Below are positions 25,579 through 33,780 of a DNA stretch of 64,000 nt, one piece after another (within the stretch, counting starts at the first letter, position 1; each line of letters starts with the position of its first letter). The position numbers and the translations under genes are program-made. Origin of the DNA: JANMJD01 sp963847945 (GTDB lineage Bacteria > Actinomycetota > Acidimicrobiia > Acidimicrobiales > Ilumatobacteraceae); contig CAWKBX010000009.1 of assembly GCA_963847945.1 (NCBI GenBank), positions 496,001 through 560,000 on the forward strand, given 5' to 3'. The notes below the pieces were generated by a model. It was given only the letters and a program-made list of their open reading frames with translations, had not been told where the DNA came from and did not search any database.

Positions 25579-26808
25579 ATGACCACCTTGTATGCCGATG
25601 CCGACCTGCCGGATTTGATGGCGGGGGGCATGTTCACCGAGTCGGTCGATGCCCGCAGGATCTTTGCCGAAGCCCGAGCCCAGTCCCCGATCGCCCGCGG
25701 TCTGTTCGGCCCGACGATCATCGGCCACGACGAGGTCACCGAGTTGTTGCGCGACAAGCGTCTCCGCGGGCCGGGCATGGACTTCACCCGCATGTCGGGC
25801 ATTCCCGAAGGCACTCGGGCGTGGAATCGTCAGGCGCAGATCTTGCTGTTCATGGAGGGCGACGACCACACCCGCCTGCGCCGCCTGGTTGCCAAGGCGT
25901 TCACCCCAAAGGCCGTCGAGGCCCTGCGCCCGATGACCCGCCAGGCGTTCCGGTCGTTGGTCGACGCGGTCTACGAGGACGGCCGTTGCGAGGCCGTGAC
26001 TGCCCTGTGCAACCCGTTCCCGATCCCTGTGATCTGTGCGCTGATCGGCATCGAACCCGACCGCATCGACGACATGAGCCGCTGGGCAGGGTCGATTCTG
26101 CAGTCACTGCGACTCGATGCCGGGACCTACCTCGCCGAGATCGAGGGCACGATCGCGGAGCTCGACGAGTACATCGAGACCCTGATCGCCGACCGGCGGG
26201 CGACCCCGCGCGACGACTTGTTGTCGCGGTTGATCGGGGTGGAGGAAGAAGGCGACCGGTTGTCGTCGTCGGAACTGCTCGCGGTGGTGGCGATGATGCT
26301 GGTCGCCGGCACCGATACGACCCGCAACCAGCTGAGCTGCATGATCAACACGTTCACCGAGCACCCCGAGCAGTGGGCGATTCTGCGGTCCCGCCCCGAC
26401 CTCGTCGGGCGAGCCGTCGAAGAGGCCATCCGCTGGGATCCGGCGACCGCCGCGATCCCCCGGTTCACGTTGGAGGACGTCGAGGTGGCCGGGGTGACCG
26501 TGCCCGCCGGCAACCTGCTCGTGCTGCTGTCGATGTCGGCGAATCACGATGTCGATGCGCTGCCGGGCGGCGACCGGTTCGACATCACCCGTGAGACCCC
26601 CGCAGGCTGGCACTTGCTCACCTTCGGCGGCGGCATTCACTACTGCCTCGGGGCGAGCCTGGCCCGGCTCGAACTCACCGAGGCACTCGCCGAGATGATC
26701 GAGCGGTTCCCCACGCTGACCCTCACTGAGCCGTCGGTGACCCATCCGCCCGGCACAGCCATCTTCGGTTACTCCAAGCTGGCGCTCAGCTGGGCGGCGC
26801 CGGGCTGA
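25579..26808 (+). CDS. cytochrome P450 (CYP)
   Basis: The 409-residue soluble bacterial class I P450 has I-helix AGTDTTRNQ (about 250-258), K-helix ExxR in EEAIRWDP (about 289-296), the C-helix HTRLRRLVAKAFTP and the heme-ligand loop FGGGIHYCLGASLAR with Cys about 357. It would hydroxylate a hydrophobic substrate using ferredoxin and reductase partners that are not encoded nearby. Substrate unknown; sterol/fatty-acid-like CYPs are common in this group. Its last 23 bases overlap the 3' end of the convergent modA-like gene. AGAAGG-type SD before the ATG. Confidence 0.93.
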   Translation: MTTLYADADLPDLMAGGMFTESVDARRIFAEARAQSPIARGLFGPTIIGHDEVTELLRDKRLRGPGMDFTRMSGIPEGTRAWNRQAQILLFMEGDDHTRLRRLVAKAFTPKAVEALRPMTRQAFRSLVDAVYEDGRCEAVTALCNPFPIPVICALIGIEPDRIDDMSRWAGSILQSLRLDAGTYLAEIEGTIAELDEYIETLIADRRATPRDDLLSRLIGVEEEGDRLSSSELLAVVAMMLVAGTDTTRNQLSCMINTFTEHPEQWAILRSRPDLVGRAVEEAIRWDPATAAIPRFTLEDVEVAGVTVPAGNLLVLLSMSANHDVDALPGGDRFDITRETPAGWHLLTFGGGIHYCLGASLARLELTEALAEMIERFPTLTLTEPSVTHPPGTAIFGYSKLALSWAAPG

Positions 26809-27736
26809 GATAGCCGTACCTGGCGAGAATCTCCTGGCCTGCGGGGCTGAGGATGAAGTCGGCGAATGTCACATTCAACGAGTCATGTGTCGACTTCTTG
26901 ACGACCGCCATGGCGTGTTCGGCAGGAATGTTTACCTCGCCCGGAATCGCTACGCCCGACACGGCAGGGCCGGCGGCAACGACCTCGGAGGCATAGATCA
27001 CCCCGGCGTCGGCGCCGCCGGAGCCCACCTTGGCGACCACCGCGGCGACCTCTTTTTCCAGGCTGATCGGGGTGACGGTGATCTTTGCGGTCTTGAGCAA
27101 CCGGCGGGGGAACTTGCCGCACGGCCGACTCGAATCGCACAACACCACCCGCACCTCGGGCCTGGCCAAGTCGCTCAGTCCGCCAACCGCCGTCGGGTTC
27201 CCAGGAGCGACGACGATCTGCAGCGGATCGAGCGCGACTACCGCGGAGAAGGAGCCCGCCAGGCCGGCGTCGATGAACTTGTTCATGAATGTCTGATCGG
27301 CGGCGATGAACAGGTCGGCCTCGCCGCCCTTTTCGATCTTGCCGATCAGCGACGACGACTTGTCGAACGTGAATTCGGCAGTCACCCCGAGATTGGCGGC
27401 GGCGAATGCCTTGCCCACCTCGGTCAGCGCGGCCTTCATCGAGATCGCCGCGTAGACCTTGACGACGCCGGTGGTCGCAGTACGTGGGTCGGTGGTCGGC
27501 ACGGTGATCAGCTCGGTGGTCGGCGGAGCCGTCGGCTCCGGCGACCGGCCGAGCGATTTCACCTCGGTGGTCGTGAGCTGGCCATATGTAGCGTCGGACC
27601 CCTCCGACGACGGGACCGCGGGGGCGCAGGCTCCGGCCAGCACCGCGATCAGCAGCGGAGCGATACTCAGGCGTAGCCGGGCCGCCCGGGGGCGTCGTTG
27701 CATCCCTCGAAACTCGCAGTACTGGTCTTTCGGCAC
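26786..27736 (-). CDS. ModA-family oxyanion-binding lipoprotein, Cys-motif subfamily (copy 3)
   Basis: The protein is 316 residues from ATG 27736, or 305 from the ATG at 27703 which gives a more typical signal peptide. The lipobox is LAGACAP, followed by a Thr/Pro-rich tether (about 45-88) and the ModA fold: VKVYAAISMKAALTEVGKAF, FDKSSSLIGKIEKGGEADLF, QIVVAPGNPTA. The paired-cysteine motif LCDSSRPCGKFPRRLLK matches copy 2 (LCEPERPCGRFARR). No transporter genes adjoin it, so it probably delivers molybdate or a related anion to the ModBC at 6-7 kb. Convergent with and overlapping the P450 gene. Confidence 0.87.
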   Translation of the reverse strand: MPKDQYCEFRGMQRRPRAARLRLSIAPLLIAVLAGACAPAVPSSEGSDATYGQLTTTEVKSLGRSPEPTAPPTTELITVPTTDPRTATTGVVKVYAAISMKAALTEVGKAFAAANLGVTAEFTFDKSSSLIGKIEKGGEADLFIAADQTFMNKFIDAGLAGSFSAVVALDPLQIVVAPGNPTAVGGLSDLARPEVRVVLCDSSRPCGKFPRRLLKTAKITVTPISLEKEVAAVVAKVGSGGADAGVIYASEVVAAGPAVSGVAIPGEVNIPAEHAMAVVKKSTHDSLNVTFADFILSPAGQEILARYGYLSPAPPS

Positions 27737-27910
27737 GTCGAGACGTTAGACCGACCGTGCCCGCCCAGCTCGTCACAGTCCGCGAATTTCGGTTGACCCC
27801 GTCCTGAGAATCGCCAGGCACCCGACCCGCGGCTCATGGTGCGTCCACATCGCTACTGCTCACCGTGTGGTCGACTGCTCCGGTTACATCGACGTCAACG
27901 GTGGGGCGCA

Positions 27911-27982
27911 GGTCAGAGCACAACGCGCGGTCAGAGGACGGCGCGCGGTCAGAGGACAGCGCGGGGTCAGAGGACGGCGCGG
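27911..27982. repeat. 18-bp tandem repeat x4 at the 3' end of an ABC permease gene
   Basis: Four head-to-tail copies of about GGTCAGAGGACGGCGCGC (27911, 27929, 27947, 27965). The outer left copy is diverged. The last copy includes the permease stop codon (27967-27969), and the repeats continue into the intergenic space. No spacers, so not CRISPR; it looks like slippage expansion. Confidence 0.8.
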
Positions 27983-29550
27983 GGTGACAGCTCAGCGATC
28001 AGATCGGGGCCGTTCGTCGCAACCCGTCGAGCGGCTCGGTGCGTGCCGATCACGAAGACGCCCGCCCCGACGACCAGGCCGAGTGCGGCGAGCGGCACGG
28101 CCCACCACCGGTCGTACCAGATGACCAACGGCACCAGGGTCGGGGCCACGACCAGTCCCAAGGCCGCCACCCCGATCATCATCCAGAGTCCTGTCGCGCA
28201 GCCCGCCCCGGTCATCCCGCTGCGCCAGGCGAACGGGTTGTCGCCGTCGTTGGCCGGCATCGGGACGACCGTCGACACGAACGCGCCGATCCCCAGCGCA
28301 AGCATCGCGATCGTGACCGTCTCGATCAGGGCGAGCGGCGTCGCTCGCCAACTTCCGGACAATGCGCTCACGGTCACCACTCCGAGCAGGCCCGGGACGA
28401 TGACATGGGGAAGCCAGCCGAGCGCCCGGGCGCGAATTCGTTCGATTGTCAGGCCACCGGTGAGATCTTCGAGCCACAACGAGGCGCTGTCCCAGCCGAT
28501 CAGGTTGAAACCCGAACCCGACGTCATCACCATCGACACGAGACCCAGGAAGGCACTGCGCGGGTTGTGGCTGCCCCGCGCTCCCATCGCTTGAATCCCG
28601 GCGAACCCGACGCCCATCACTGTCGTCATCAACAACTGCACGCGCTTCGACGGTGACCGTCGCAGATAGCGCACCTCACGGGCGATCGCCGCGGCCCACG
28701 CCGTCGCCGCCGTTCCCAATGGGGCGCTGCCGTTCGACGCCGAATGACCGACTGCACGTTCCGAGCCCTGGGCCAACCGGGCCGTCGCCGCGGCCCAGCC
28801 GGCGAGGGCGGCCGCGGCAGCCGCCATCGTCGCCACCAACCATCCGCCGGCCGCTCCCAGCCGACCGTCGGATGCGGCGATCAGCGCCTGACCCGGCCAG
28901 CCGGTGGGAAACCATCCGAAGACGTTGATGAGCCGCCGAGCGGTGCGGTCATCGGCGTTCTGCAAGGCCGGGCCGATGGCCTGAGTACCCAGCCACAATG
29001 TGACCCCGATCAACGTCGTCACGACGACGGCCACATCACGACCCTTGCGACTGCGTTGGGCCCGAGCCAGGCCGGCACCGACCAGGCGGGCCAGCCCGAG
29101 CCCCAACGCGAAGGTGCAGGGCACGATCGCCACGACGATCAACGCGCCGAGCCCCACTGGCGCATAGCCGACGATGACCCCGCACAACGCCAGCAGGACG
29201 GCCAAGGTGGCCGGCCCGGACACCGCCCCGCCCACGAGCACTGCACCGAGCTCGCGCCTGGTCAGCGGCACGAGCGCCAGGCGAGTCGGGTCGACCGTTT
29301 CGTCGGCTCCACCCGCCACGATCGGCAGGAACACCCATCCGAGGAGAATCGAGGTCAACCCGAGAACCGCCGTCGATGCCCGGTAGATCTCGGACCCGGC
29401 GCGAGCCGTCGCCAAGACCGCAAACCCGGCCAGGCCGAAGATCGCGCTGGCGGCCAACCCCAGAATGAACAGAGCCAAGCCGCCCCGACGGAGCCGGTTA
29501 CGGGTCAACCGCCACCGCAACCGGGCCCCGAGCAGGGCGTATCCCAGCAT
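27967..29550 (-). CDS. ABC-2-type exporter permease, 527 residues
   Basis: A large integral membrane protein with about 12 hydrophobic segments spread over the whole length. It begins MLGYALLGARLRWRLTRNRL and has a TM pair right after it. A central cytosolic region (about 255-290) separates two six-helix halves, an arrangement seen in duplicated ABC-2 permeases. It starts at 29550, one base overlapping the ATPase stop, so the two form an export unit. The substrate is unknown; such two-gene systems export drugs, lipids or peptides. The C-terminal end runs into an 18-bp tandem repeat. Confidence 0.8.
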   Translation of the reverse strand: MLGYALLGARLRWRLTRNRLRRGGLALFILGLAASAIFGLAGFAVLATARAGSEIYRASTAVLGLTSILLGWVFLPIVAGGADETVDPTRLALVPLTRRELGAVLVGGAVSGPATLAVLLALCGVIVGYAPVGLGALIVVAIVPCTFALGLGLARLVGAGLARAQRSRKGRDVAVVVTTLIGVTLWLGTQAIGPALQNADDRTARRLINVFGWFPTGWPGQALIAASDGRLGAAGGWLVATMAAAAAALAGWAAATARLAQGSERAVGHSASNGSAPLGTAATAWAAAIAREVRYLRRSPSKRVQLLMTTVMGVGFAGIQAMGARGSHNPRSAFLGLVSMVMTSGSGFNLIGWDSASLWLEDLTGGLTIERIRARALGWLPHVIVPGLLGVVTVSALSGSWRATPLALIETVTIAMLALGIGAFVSTVVPMPANDGDNPFAWRSGMTGAGCATGLWMMIGVAALGLVVAPTLVPLVIWYDRWWAVPLAALGLVVGAGVFVIGTHRAARRVATNGPDLIAELSPRAVL

Positions 29551-30299
29551 CAGCGCAACCAGTCGAGTTCGCCGGATCCGGCGGCCTGTCCCCCGACGGC
29601 CTCGATGAACACGTCCTCCAACCGGCGGCCGCCGCTGACCTCGGTGATCGTCCCGGCGGTGATCACTCGGCCCGCAGCGACGATCACCACGTGATCGCAG
29701 AGTCGCTCGACGGTGTCCATCACGTGGCTCGAAAACACGACGGTGCCGCCTCGGGAGCGGAATGTCGAGAGCACGTCGGTGATCGTGCGGGCCGAGACCG
29801 GGTCAACCGACTCGAACGGTTCGTCGAGGAACAGCACCCGCGGGGCGTGCAACAGGGCCGCGGCGAGGGCGATCTTCTTGCGCATCCCCGTCGAGTAGTC
29901 GGCAACCATCACCCCTGCGTCGTCGGCTAGGCCGAGTACTCCGAGAAGCTCGTCACGGCGCCGATCGACCTCGGCTCGGTCCATCTTGCGCATCAGACCC
30001 AGATAGGTCAGCAACTCGGCCCCGCTGAGCCGCTCGAACAACCGCAGGTCGTCTGGCAACACGCCGATCACCTGCTTGACCGGCCGCGTCTCGGGCCACA
30101 CCGGGATCCCGGCGACGGTGGCCGTGCCGCCGTCGGGCCGCAACAACCCGACCAACATCCGAATGGTCGTCGTCTTCCCCGCCCCGTTCGGCCCGACCAT
30201 CCCGTAGAACGAGCCCTCGGGAACCTGCAGATCGAGCCCGGCCACTGCGACCTTCGGGCCGAAATGCTTGTACAGCCCGAACGCGGCGACGGCGAGCAT
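29550..30299 (-). CDS. ABC-2-type exporter ATP-binding protein
   Basis: The 249-residue ATPase has Walker A MVGPNGAGKTTT (about 34-45), Q-loop GVLPDDLRLFERLSG, a degenerate signature YSTGMRKKIALAAALL (STGMR replaces the usual LSGGQ, common in CcmA/NatA-like exporters), Walker B VLFLDEPFESVDP and H-loop FSSHVMDT. Its start touches the hemL stop (1-nt overlap at 30299) and its stop touches the permease start. It is therefore in the same transcript as hemL, though functional linkage to heme is only a possibility. Confidence 0.92.
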   Translation of the reverse strand: MLAVAAFGLYKHFGPKVAVAGLDLQVPEGSFYGMVGPNGAGKTTTIRMLVGLLRPDGGTATVAGIPVWPETRPVKQVIGVLPDDLRLFERLSGAELLTYLGLMRKMDRAEVDRRRDELLGVLGLADDAGVMVADYSTGMRKKIALAAALLHAPRVLFLDEPFESVDPVSARTITDVLSTFRSRGGTVVFSSHVMDTVERLCDHVVIVAAGRVITAGTITEVSGGRRLEDVFIEAVGGQAAGSGELDWLR

Positions 30300-31639
30300 C
30301 AGGCGCCGCGGGCGGCCACGACGGCCGCCCGCCCGGCGGCCTCGACGATCCGTTCGATCACGTCATCGGTGTGGGCCCAGCCGGGGAACAACGCCTCGTA
30401 GGCACCCGGGGCGAGCGCAACGCCTTCGGCGAGCATGGCGTGGAAGAACCGGGCATACATCGCCTCGTCGGTCGCCTTGGCCTCGTCGTAGTTGGTCGCC
30501 GTCGAGGCCGCCAGGTGGATACCGACCACGGTGCCCAGTGCGGGCACGCGGTTGGCGATGCCGGCGTTGGTGAACGCATCGCGCAGCCCGGCGGCCAGGC
30601 TGCGGGCCCGGGCGAACAACTCGACATAGTGATCGTCGGTCAGTTCATCGAGTACTGCGAGACCCGCGGCGGTAGCCAATGGGTTCCCCGCCAAGGTTCC
30701 GGCGTGGAAGATCTTTCCGAGCGGCGAGAGATGCTCCATGATGTCGCGACGCCCCCCTATCGCCCCGATGGGGAGACCACCGCCGATCACCTTGCCGAAG
30801 CACGAAATGTCGGGGGTGATGTCGTAGCGGGCCTGGGCACCGCCCAGCCCGAGTCGGAACCCGGTGATCACTTCGTCGAAGATCAGCAGTGCGCCGACCC
30901 GGTCGCACTCGGTCCGTAAGCCCGCCAGGAAGCCCGGAGCCGGCGGAACGACGCCCATGTTGGCCGCTACAGGCTCCAGGATGACGCAGGCGACCTGATC
31001 GTCAAGCGTCGGCACGACGTTGTACGGCACGACCATCGTGTCGGCAACGGCCCCTTGGGGCACTCCGGCGGTGCCCGAGAGGCCGAGCGTCGCCACACCG
31101 CTCCCCCCGGCAGCCAGCAGCGCATCGGCTGCGCCGTGGTAGTTGCCGGAGAACTTGACGATCCTCGCCCGACCGGTGACGCCGCGGGCCAGACGGACCG
31201 CGGTCATCGTCGCCTCAGTCCCCGAGTTCATCAGCCGGACCATCTCGCAACTCGGCACCCGGTCGCGGATCGCCTCGGCAAGCTTCATCTCCCGCGGCGT
31301 CGGCGCGCCATACGAGGTGCCGTCGGCCGCAGCGCGGTTGATCGCCTCGATCACCTTCGGGTGGGCGTGGCCGAGGATGATCGCCCCGTAGCTCTGTACG
31401 AGGTCGATGTACTGGCGGCCCTCGACATCGGTGATCGTCGCCCCGTTCGCCCGGGCCACCACGTATGGCGTACCGCCGACGGCCTTGAACGCCCGAATCG
31501 ACGAGTTCACGCCGCCGGGGATCGCCCTCGCCGAACGCTCGAACAACACCTGGTTGTCGGCCACGCCTGCCCCGGTACACACGGCGGGCTGGCACCCCGC
31601 CTGCTCGCAGCCGACCGGGTCACAAAAAGGAATGCTCAC
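30299..31639 (-). CDS. hemL: glutamate-1-semialdehyde 2,1-aminomutase
   Basis: The PLP enzyme of the C5 tetrapyrrole pathway converts glutamate-1-semialdehyde to 5-aminolevulinate. The 446-residue reading from GTG 31639 contains the substrate segment RAIPGGVNSSIRAF (about 38-51), NSGTEATMTAVRLARG, the PLP Asp in LIFDEVITGFR (about 252-262) and the Schiff-base Lys283 in CFGKVIGGGLP. Typical HemL begins near ADNQVLFERS, so the first 27 residues are an extension. That extension has four cysteines spaced exactly five apart (6, 11, 16, 21). A GTG at 31561 is an alternative start that removes it. The other hem genes lie upstream on the same strand. Confidence 0.95.
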   Translation of the reverse strand: MSIPFCDPVGCEQAGCQPAVCTGAGVADNQVLFERSARAIPGGVNSSIRAFKAVGGTPYVVARANGATITDVEGRQYIDLVQSYGAIILGHAHPKVIEAINRAAADGTSYGAPTPREMKLAEAIRDRVPSCEMVRLMNSGTEATMTAVRLARGVTGRARIVKFSGNYHGAADALLAAGGSGVATLGLSGTAGVPQGAVADTMVVPYNVVPTLDDQVACVILEPVAANMGVVPPAPGFLAGLRTECDRVGALLIFDEVITGFRLGLGGAQARYDITPDISCFGKVIGGGLPIGAIGGRRDIMEHLSPLGKIFHAGTLAGNPLATAAGLAVLDELTDDHYVELFARARSLAAGLRDAFTNAGIANRVPALGTVVGIHLAASTATNYDEAKATDEAMYARFFHAMLAEGVALAPGAYEALFPGWAHTDDVIERIVEAAGRAAVVAARGA

Positions 31640-31676
31640 CCAGCCGACGCTACCGGCGGGTTCACCAACGTTTCTG

Positions 31677-31717
31677 GGATGAATCGCCTCCGATATTGCT
31701 GACTGTGCGCCCGAGAA
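31677..31717 (+). repeat. left copy of 41-nt degenerate direct repeat flanking DUF559 gene
   Basis: Shares 31 of 41 positions with 32671-32711: GGATGAATC, then 9 variable nt, ATTGCTGA, then 5 variable nt, CGCCCGAGAA, in identical spacing. The two copies bracket one gene and are 994 bp apart. Confidence 0.65.
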
Positions 31718-31740
31718 TCATCGACCATTGCCGGATCACG

Positions 31741-32676
31741 ATGAGCCGGGCACACCTTCGGACCATGATTCCCGCCATCCTCGGAACTCTCGCCCGAAGC
31801 CAACACGGTCTGATCTCATGGGAGCAAGCCGCCGACCGGGGCGTCAGCCGGTCCCGGTGGGACGGTGCAATCCGTTCCGGGGTCCTTGAATCGACCGGAT
31901 TCGGGGTCTGCCGATTCCTCGGATCGCCAGCGACCGACCTCCAGCGCGTGGCGCTCGCCGTGCTATCCGCCGGGCCCGGAGCACTCGCATCCCATCGGAC
32001 TGCCACCCGTATGTGGGGCGTCGAGTCCATCAAGTGGTCTCCGCTCGATGTAACCGTCACCCGGCGCCAACGGCTGACAGGCCGAGACGGGGTGGTGATC
32101 CATCGACCAACCAACATCGGCGGGCTCCGAGCTGTCAACCGTCTGGGTATTCCGACAACCGATCCGCTTCGATCACTCCTCGACCTCGGAGGAGTCGCCC
32201 CGGCGGCCGTCGCCTCGTCGCTGGAACACTTCATCATCACCCGGCTCGTGACCCCACAGGCAGTCGCCGACTACTTAGCCGAACACGGTCGTCAGGGGCG
32301 GCCGGGAGTCGGGCCGCTGCGTCGAGCCGTCGAGCAGTGGTTGTTCGACGAACGGCCACCCGACAGCGTCCTGGAAGTCCACGTTGCCCGCCTTCTCGCT
32401 GCCTACGACCTGCGCGGCTGGGTTGCTCAGGTGCGAATCGGGCGCTACAGGGTCGACTTCGCCCATCGCGAGACAAAGACCATCCTCGAGATCGATGGCT
32501 GGGCGTTCCATCGCCAACGCGGTGCATTCGACGCTGATCGAGAACGGGATTCCAGCCTCGCGGCTGCTGGCTGGCTCGTCGTTCGAATGACCTGGCGGCA
32601 GGTGATGAACACACCGAACGAAGTCGCGGGTCGACTGGCGGCCGTGCTCAAGGCCCGCTCCCGCGTTCTCGGATGA
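31741..32676 (+). CDS. AbiEi-like antitoxin-domain / DUF559 (Vsr-like) nuclease-fold protein
   Basis: The protein is about 311 residues from the ATG at 31741; 31765 is another ATG. The N-terminal half is a winged-helix resembling AbiEi-type antitoxin domains (LARSQHGLISWEQAADRGVS, then TRMWGVESIKW). The C-terminal about 100 residues form a DUF559 domain of the Vsr-like endonuclease fold (YRVDFAHRETKTILEIDGWA, DADRERDSSLAAAGWLVVRM, TWRQVM). The V-D-F and E-I-D-G acidic residues resemble catalytic PD-(D/E)XK positions. It lies on the opposite strand between hemB and hemL and is flanked by diverged direct repeats, which suggests insertion as a single-gene unit. Function is not established; such proteins are abundant in actinobacteria. 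Confidence 0.8.
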   Translation: MSRAHLRTMIPAILGTLARSQHGLISWEQAADRGVSRSRWDGAIRSGVLESTGFGVCRFLGSPATDLQRVALAVLSAGPGALASHRTATRMWGVESIKWSPLDVTVTRRQRLTGRDGVVIHRPTNIGGLRAVNRLGIPTTDPLRSLLDLGGVAPAAVASSLEHFIITRLVTPQAVADYLAEHGRQGRPGVGPLRRAVEQWLFDERPPDSVLEVHVARLLAAYDLRGWVAQVRIGRYRVDFAHRETKTILEIDGWAFHRQRGAFDADRERDSSLAAAGWLVVRMTWRQVMNTPNEVAGRLAAVLKARSRVLG

Positions 32677-32711
32677 ATCCCGTACAACATTGCTGATGCC
32701 ACGCCCGAGAA
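32671..32711 (+). repeat. right copy of 41-nt degenerate direct repeat flanking DUF559 gene
   Basis: The right member of the pair includes the DUF559 stop codon (TGA 32674-32676). The conserved blocks GGATGAATC, ATTGCTGA and CGCCCGAGAA keep the same order and spacing as in 31677-31717. Confidence 0.65.
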
Positions 32712-32727
32712 ACCGGCGAGCGCCGAC

Positions 32728-33711
32728 TCAGGCCAGCTCGGCGTACCAGCGAGCGAGGTAGGTGAGGATCAGGTCGGCACCGGCGCGCTTGATCGCGGTG
32801 AGGTGCTCGAGGGCGACGCCGTCATGATCGATCCAACCGTTGGCGGCGGCGGCTTTGATCATCGCGTACTCGCCCGACACGTGATACGCCGCCACCGGCA
32901 CGTCCACCCGGGCCCGCACTGCGGTGATCACGTCGAGGTAGGCGAGGGCGGGCTTGACCATCACGATGTCGGCACCCTGGGCGATATCGGCCTCTACCTC
33001 GACCAACGCCTCGCGGGCGTTGCGCCAGTCCTGCTGATAGCCCTTGCGGTTGCCGCCCCCGACGATCTGCACATCGACCGCATCGCGGAACGGTCCGTAC
33101 AACGCCGAGGCGTACTTGGCCGAGTAGGCAACGATCGCGACGTCGGTGTAGCCCGACCCGTCGAGCGCGCTTCGCAGTGCGCCGACCTGGCCATCCATCA
33201 TCCCACTGGGGGCCACGACGTGCGCTCCGGCGGCGGCCTGAGCGAGGGCGGCGCGGCAGTAGATGTCGAGCGTGGCGTCGTTGTCGACGTCGCCCGCGGC
33301 GGTCAGCACCCCGCAGTGGCCGTGGTCGGTGTACTCGTCGACGCACAGGTCGGCCATCAGCACCATCTGGTCGCCGTGGTCGGCCCGCAAGTCGGCCAGG
33401 GCCAGTTGCACGATGCCGTCGGGATCGAACGCGCCCGAGCCGACCGCGTCTTTGTGGGCGGGAACCCCGAAGAGGATCACGGCCTTGACCCCCAGCGCGG
33501 CCAACTCGGCGACCTCGGTGCGCAACGACTTGCGGGTGTGTTGCATCACGCCGGGCAACGACACGATCGGCTGGGGCTCGTCGATGCCTTCGCGGATGAA
33601 CAACGGCGCAATCAGGTCGTCGACCGACAATCGGGTCTCGGCGACGAGGTCGCGCATCGCGGCACTGCGCCGGAGGCGTCGCGGACGGTGGGCCGGGAAC
33701 TGACCAGTCAT
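32728..33711 (-). CDS. hemB: porphobilinogen synthase (5-aminolevulinate dehydratase)
   Basis: The 327-residue enzyme condenses two 5-aminolevulinate molecules to porphobilinogen. Landmarks are RLRRSAAMRDLVAETRL near the start, the metal-site segment LMADLCVDEYTDHGHCGVL (about 113-131) and the two active-site lysines in AYSAKYASALYGPFRD and IVMVKPALAYLD. The metal site has Cys-x-Asp...Cys rather than three cysteines, a mixed arrangement common in actinobacterial and plant-like enzymes. ATG 33711 is chosen by homology. It is separated from hemL only by the DUF559 gene, and preceded by a HAD phosphatase on the same strand. Confidence 0.96.
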   Translation of the reverse strand: MTGQFPAHRPRRLRRSAAMRDLVAETRLSVDDLIAPLFIREGIDEPQPIVSLPGVMQHTRKSLRTEVAELAALGVKAVILFGVPAHKDAVGSGAFDPDGIVQLALADLRADHGDQMVLMADLCVDEYTDHGHCGVLTAAGDVDNDATLDIYCRAALAQAAAGAHVVAPSGMMDGQVGALRSALDGSGYTDVAIVAYSAKYASALYGPFRDAVDVQIVGGGNRKGYQQDWRNAREALVEVEADIAQGADIVMVKPALAYLDVITAVRARVDVPVAAYHVSGEYAMIKAAAANGWIDHDGVALEHLTAIKRAGADLILTYLARWYAELA

Positions 33712-33780
33712 GACCACGAGGCTACGGGCAACACCGATCGTGCAGCCGCCCCCGGACGCCACATTGGAGCGCCGTCGCGC

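Noticed and set aside
27911..27982. Possible CRISPR array
   Set aside because: Repeats are directly adjacent with no spacers and no cas genes are present.
30268..30573. 101-codon Arg-rich plus-strand frame over the hemL end
   Set aside because: Low-complexity antisense translation, no start signal, inside a conserved gene.
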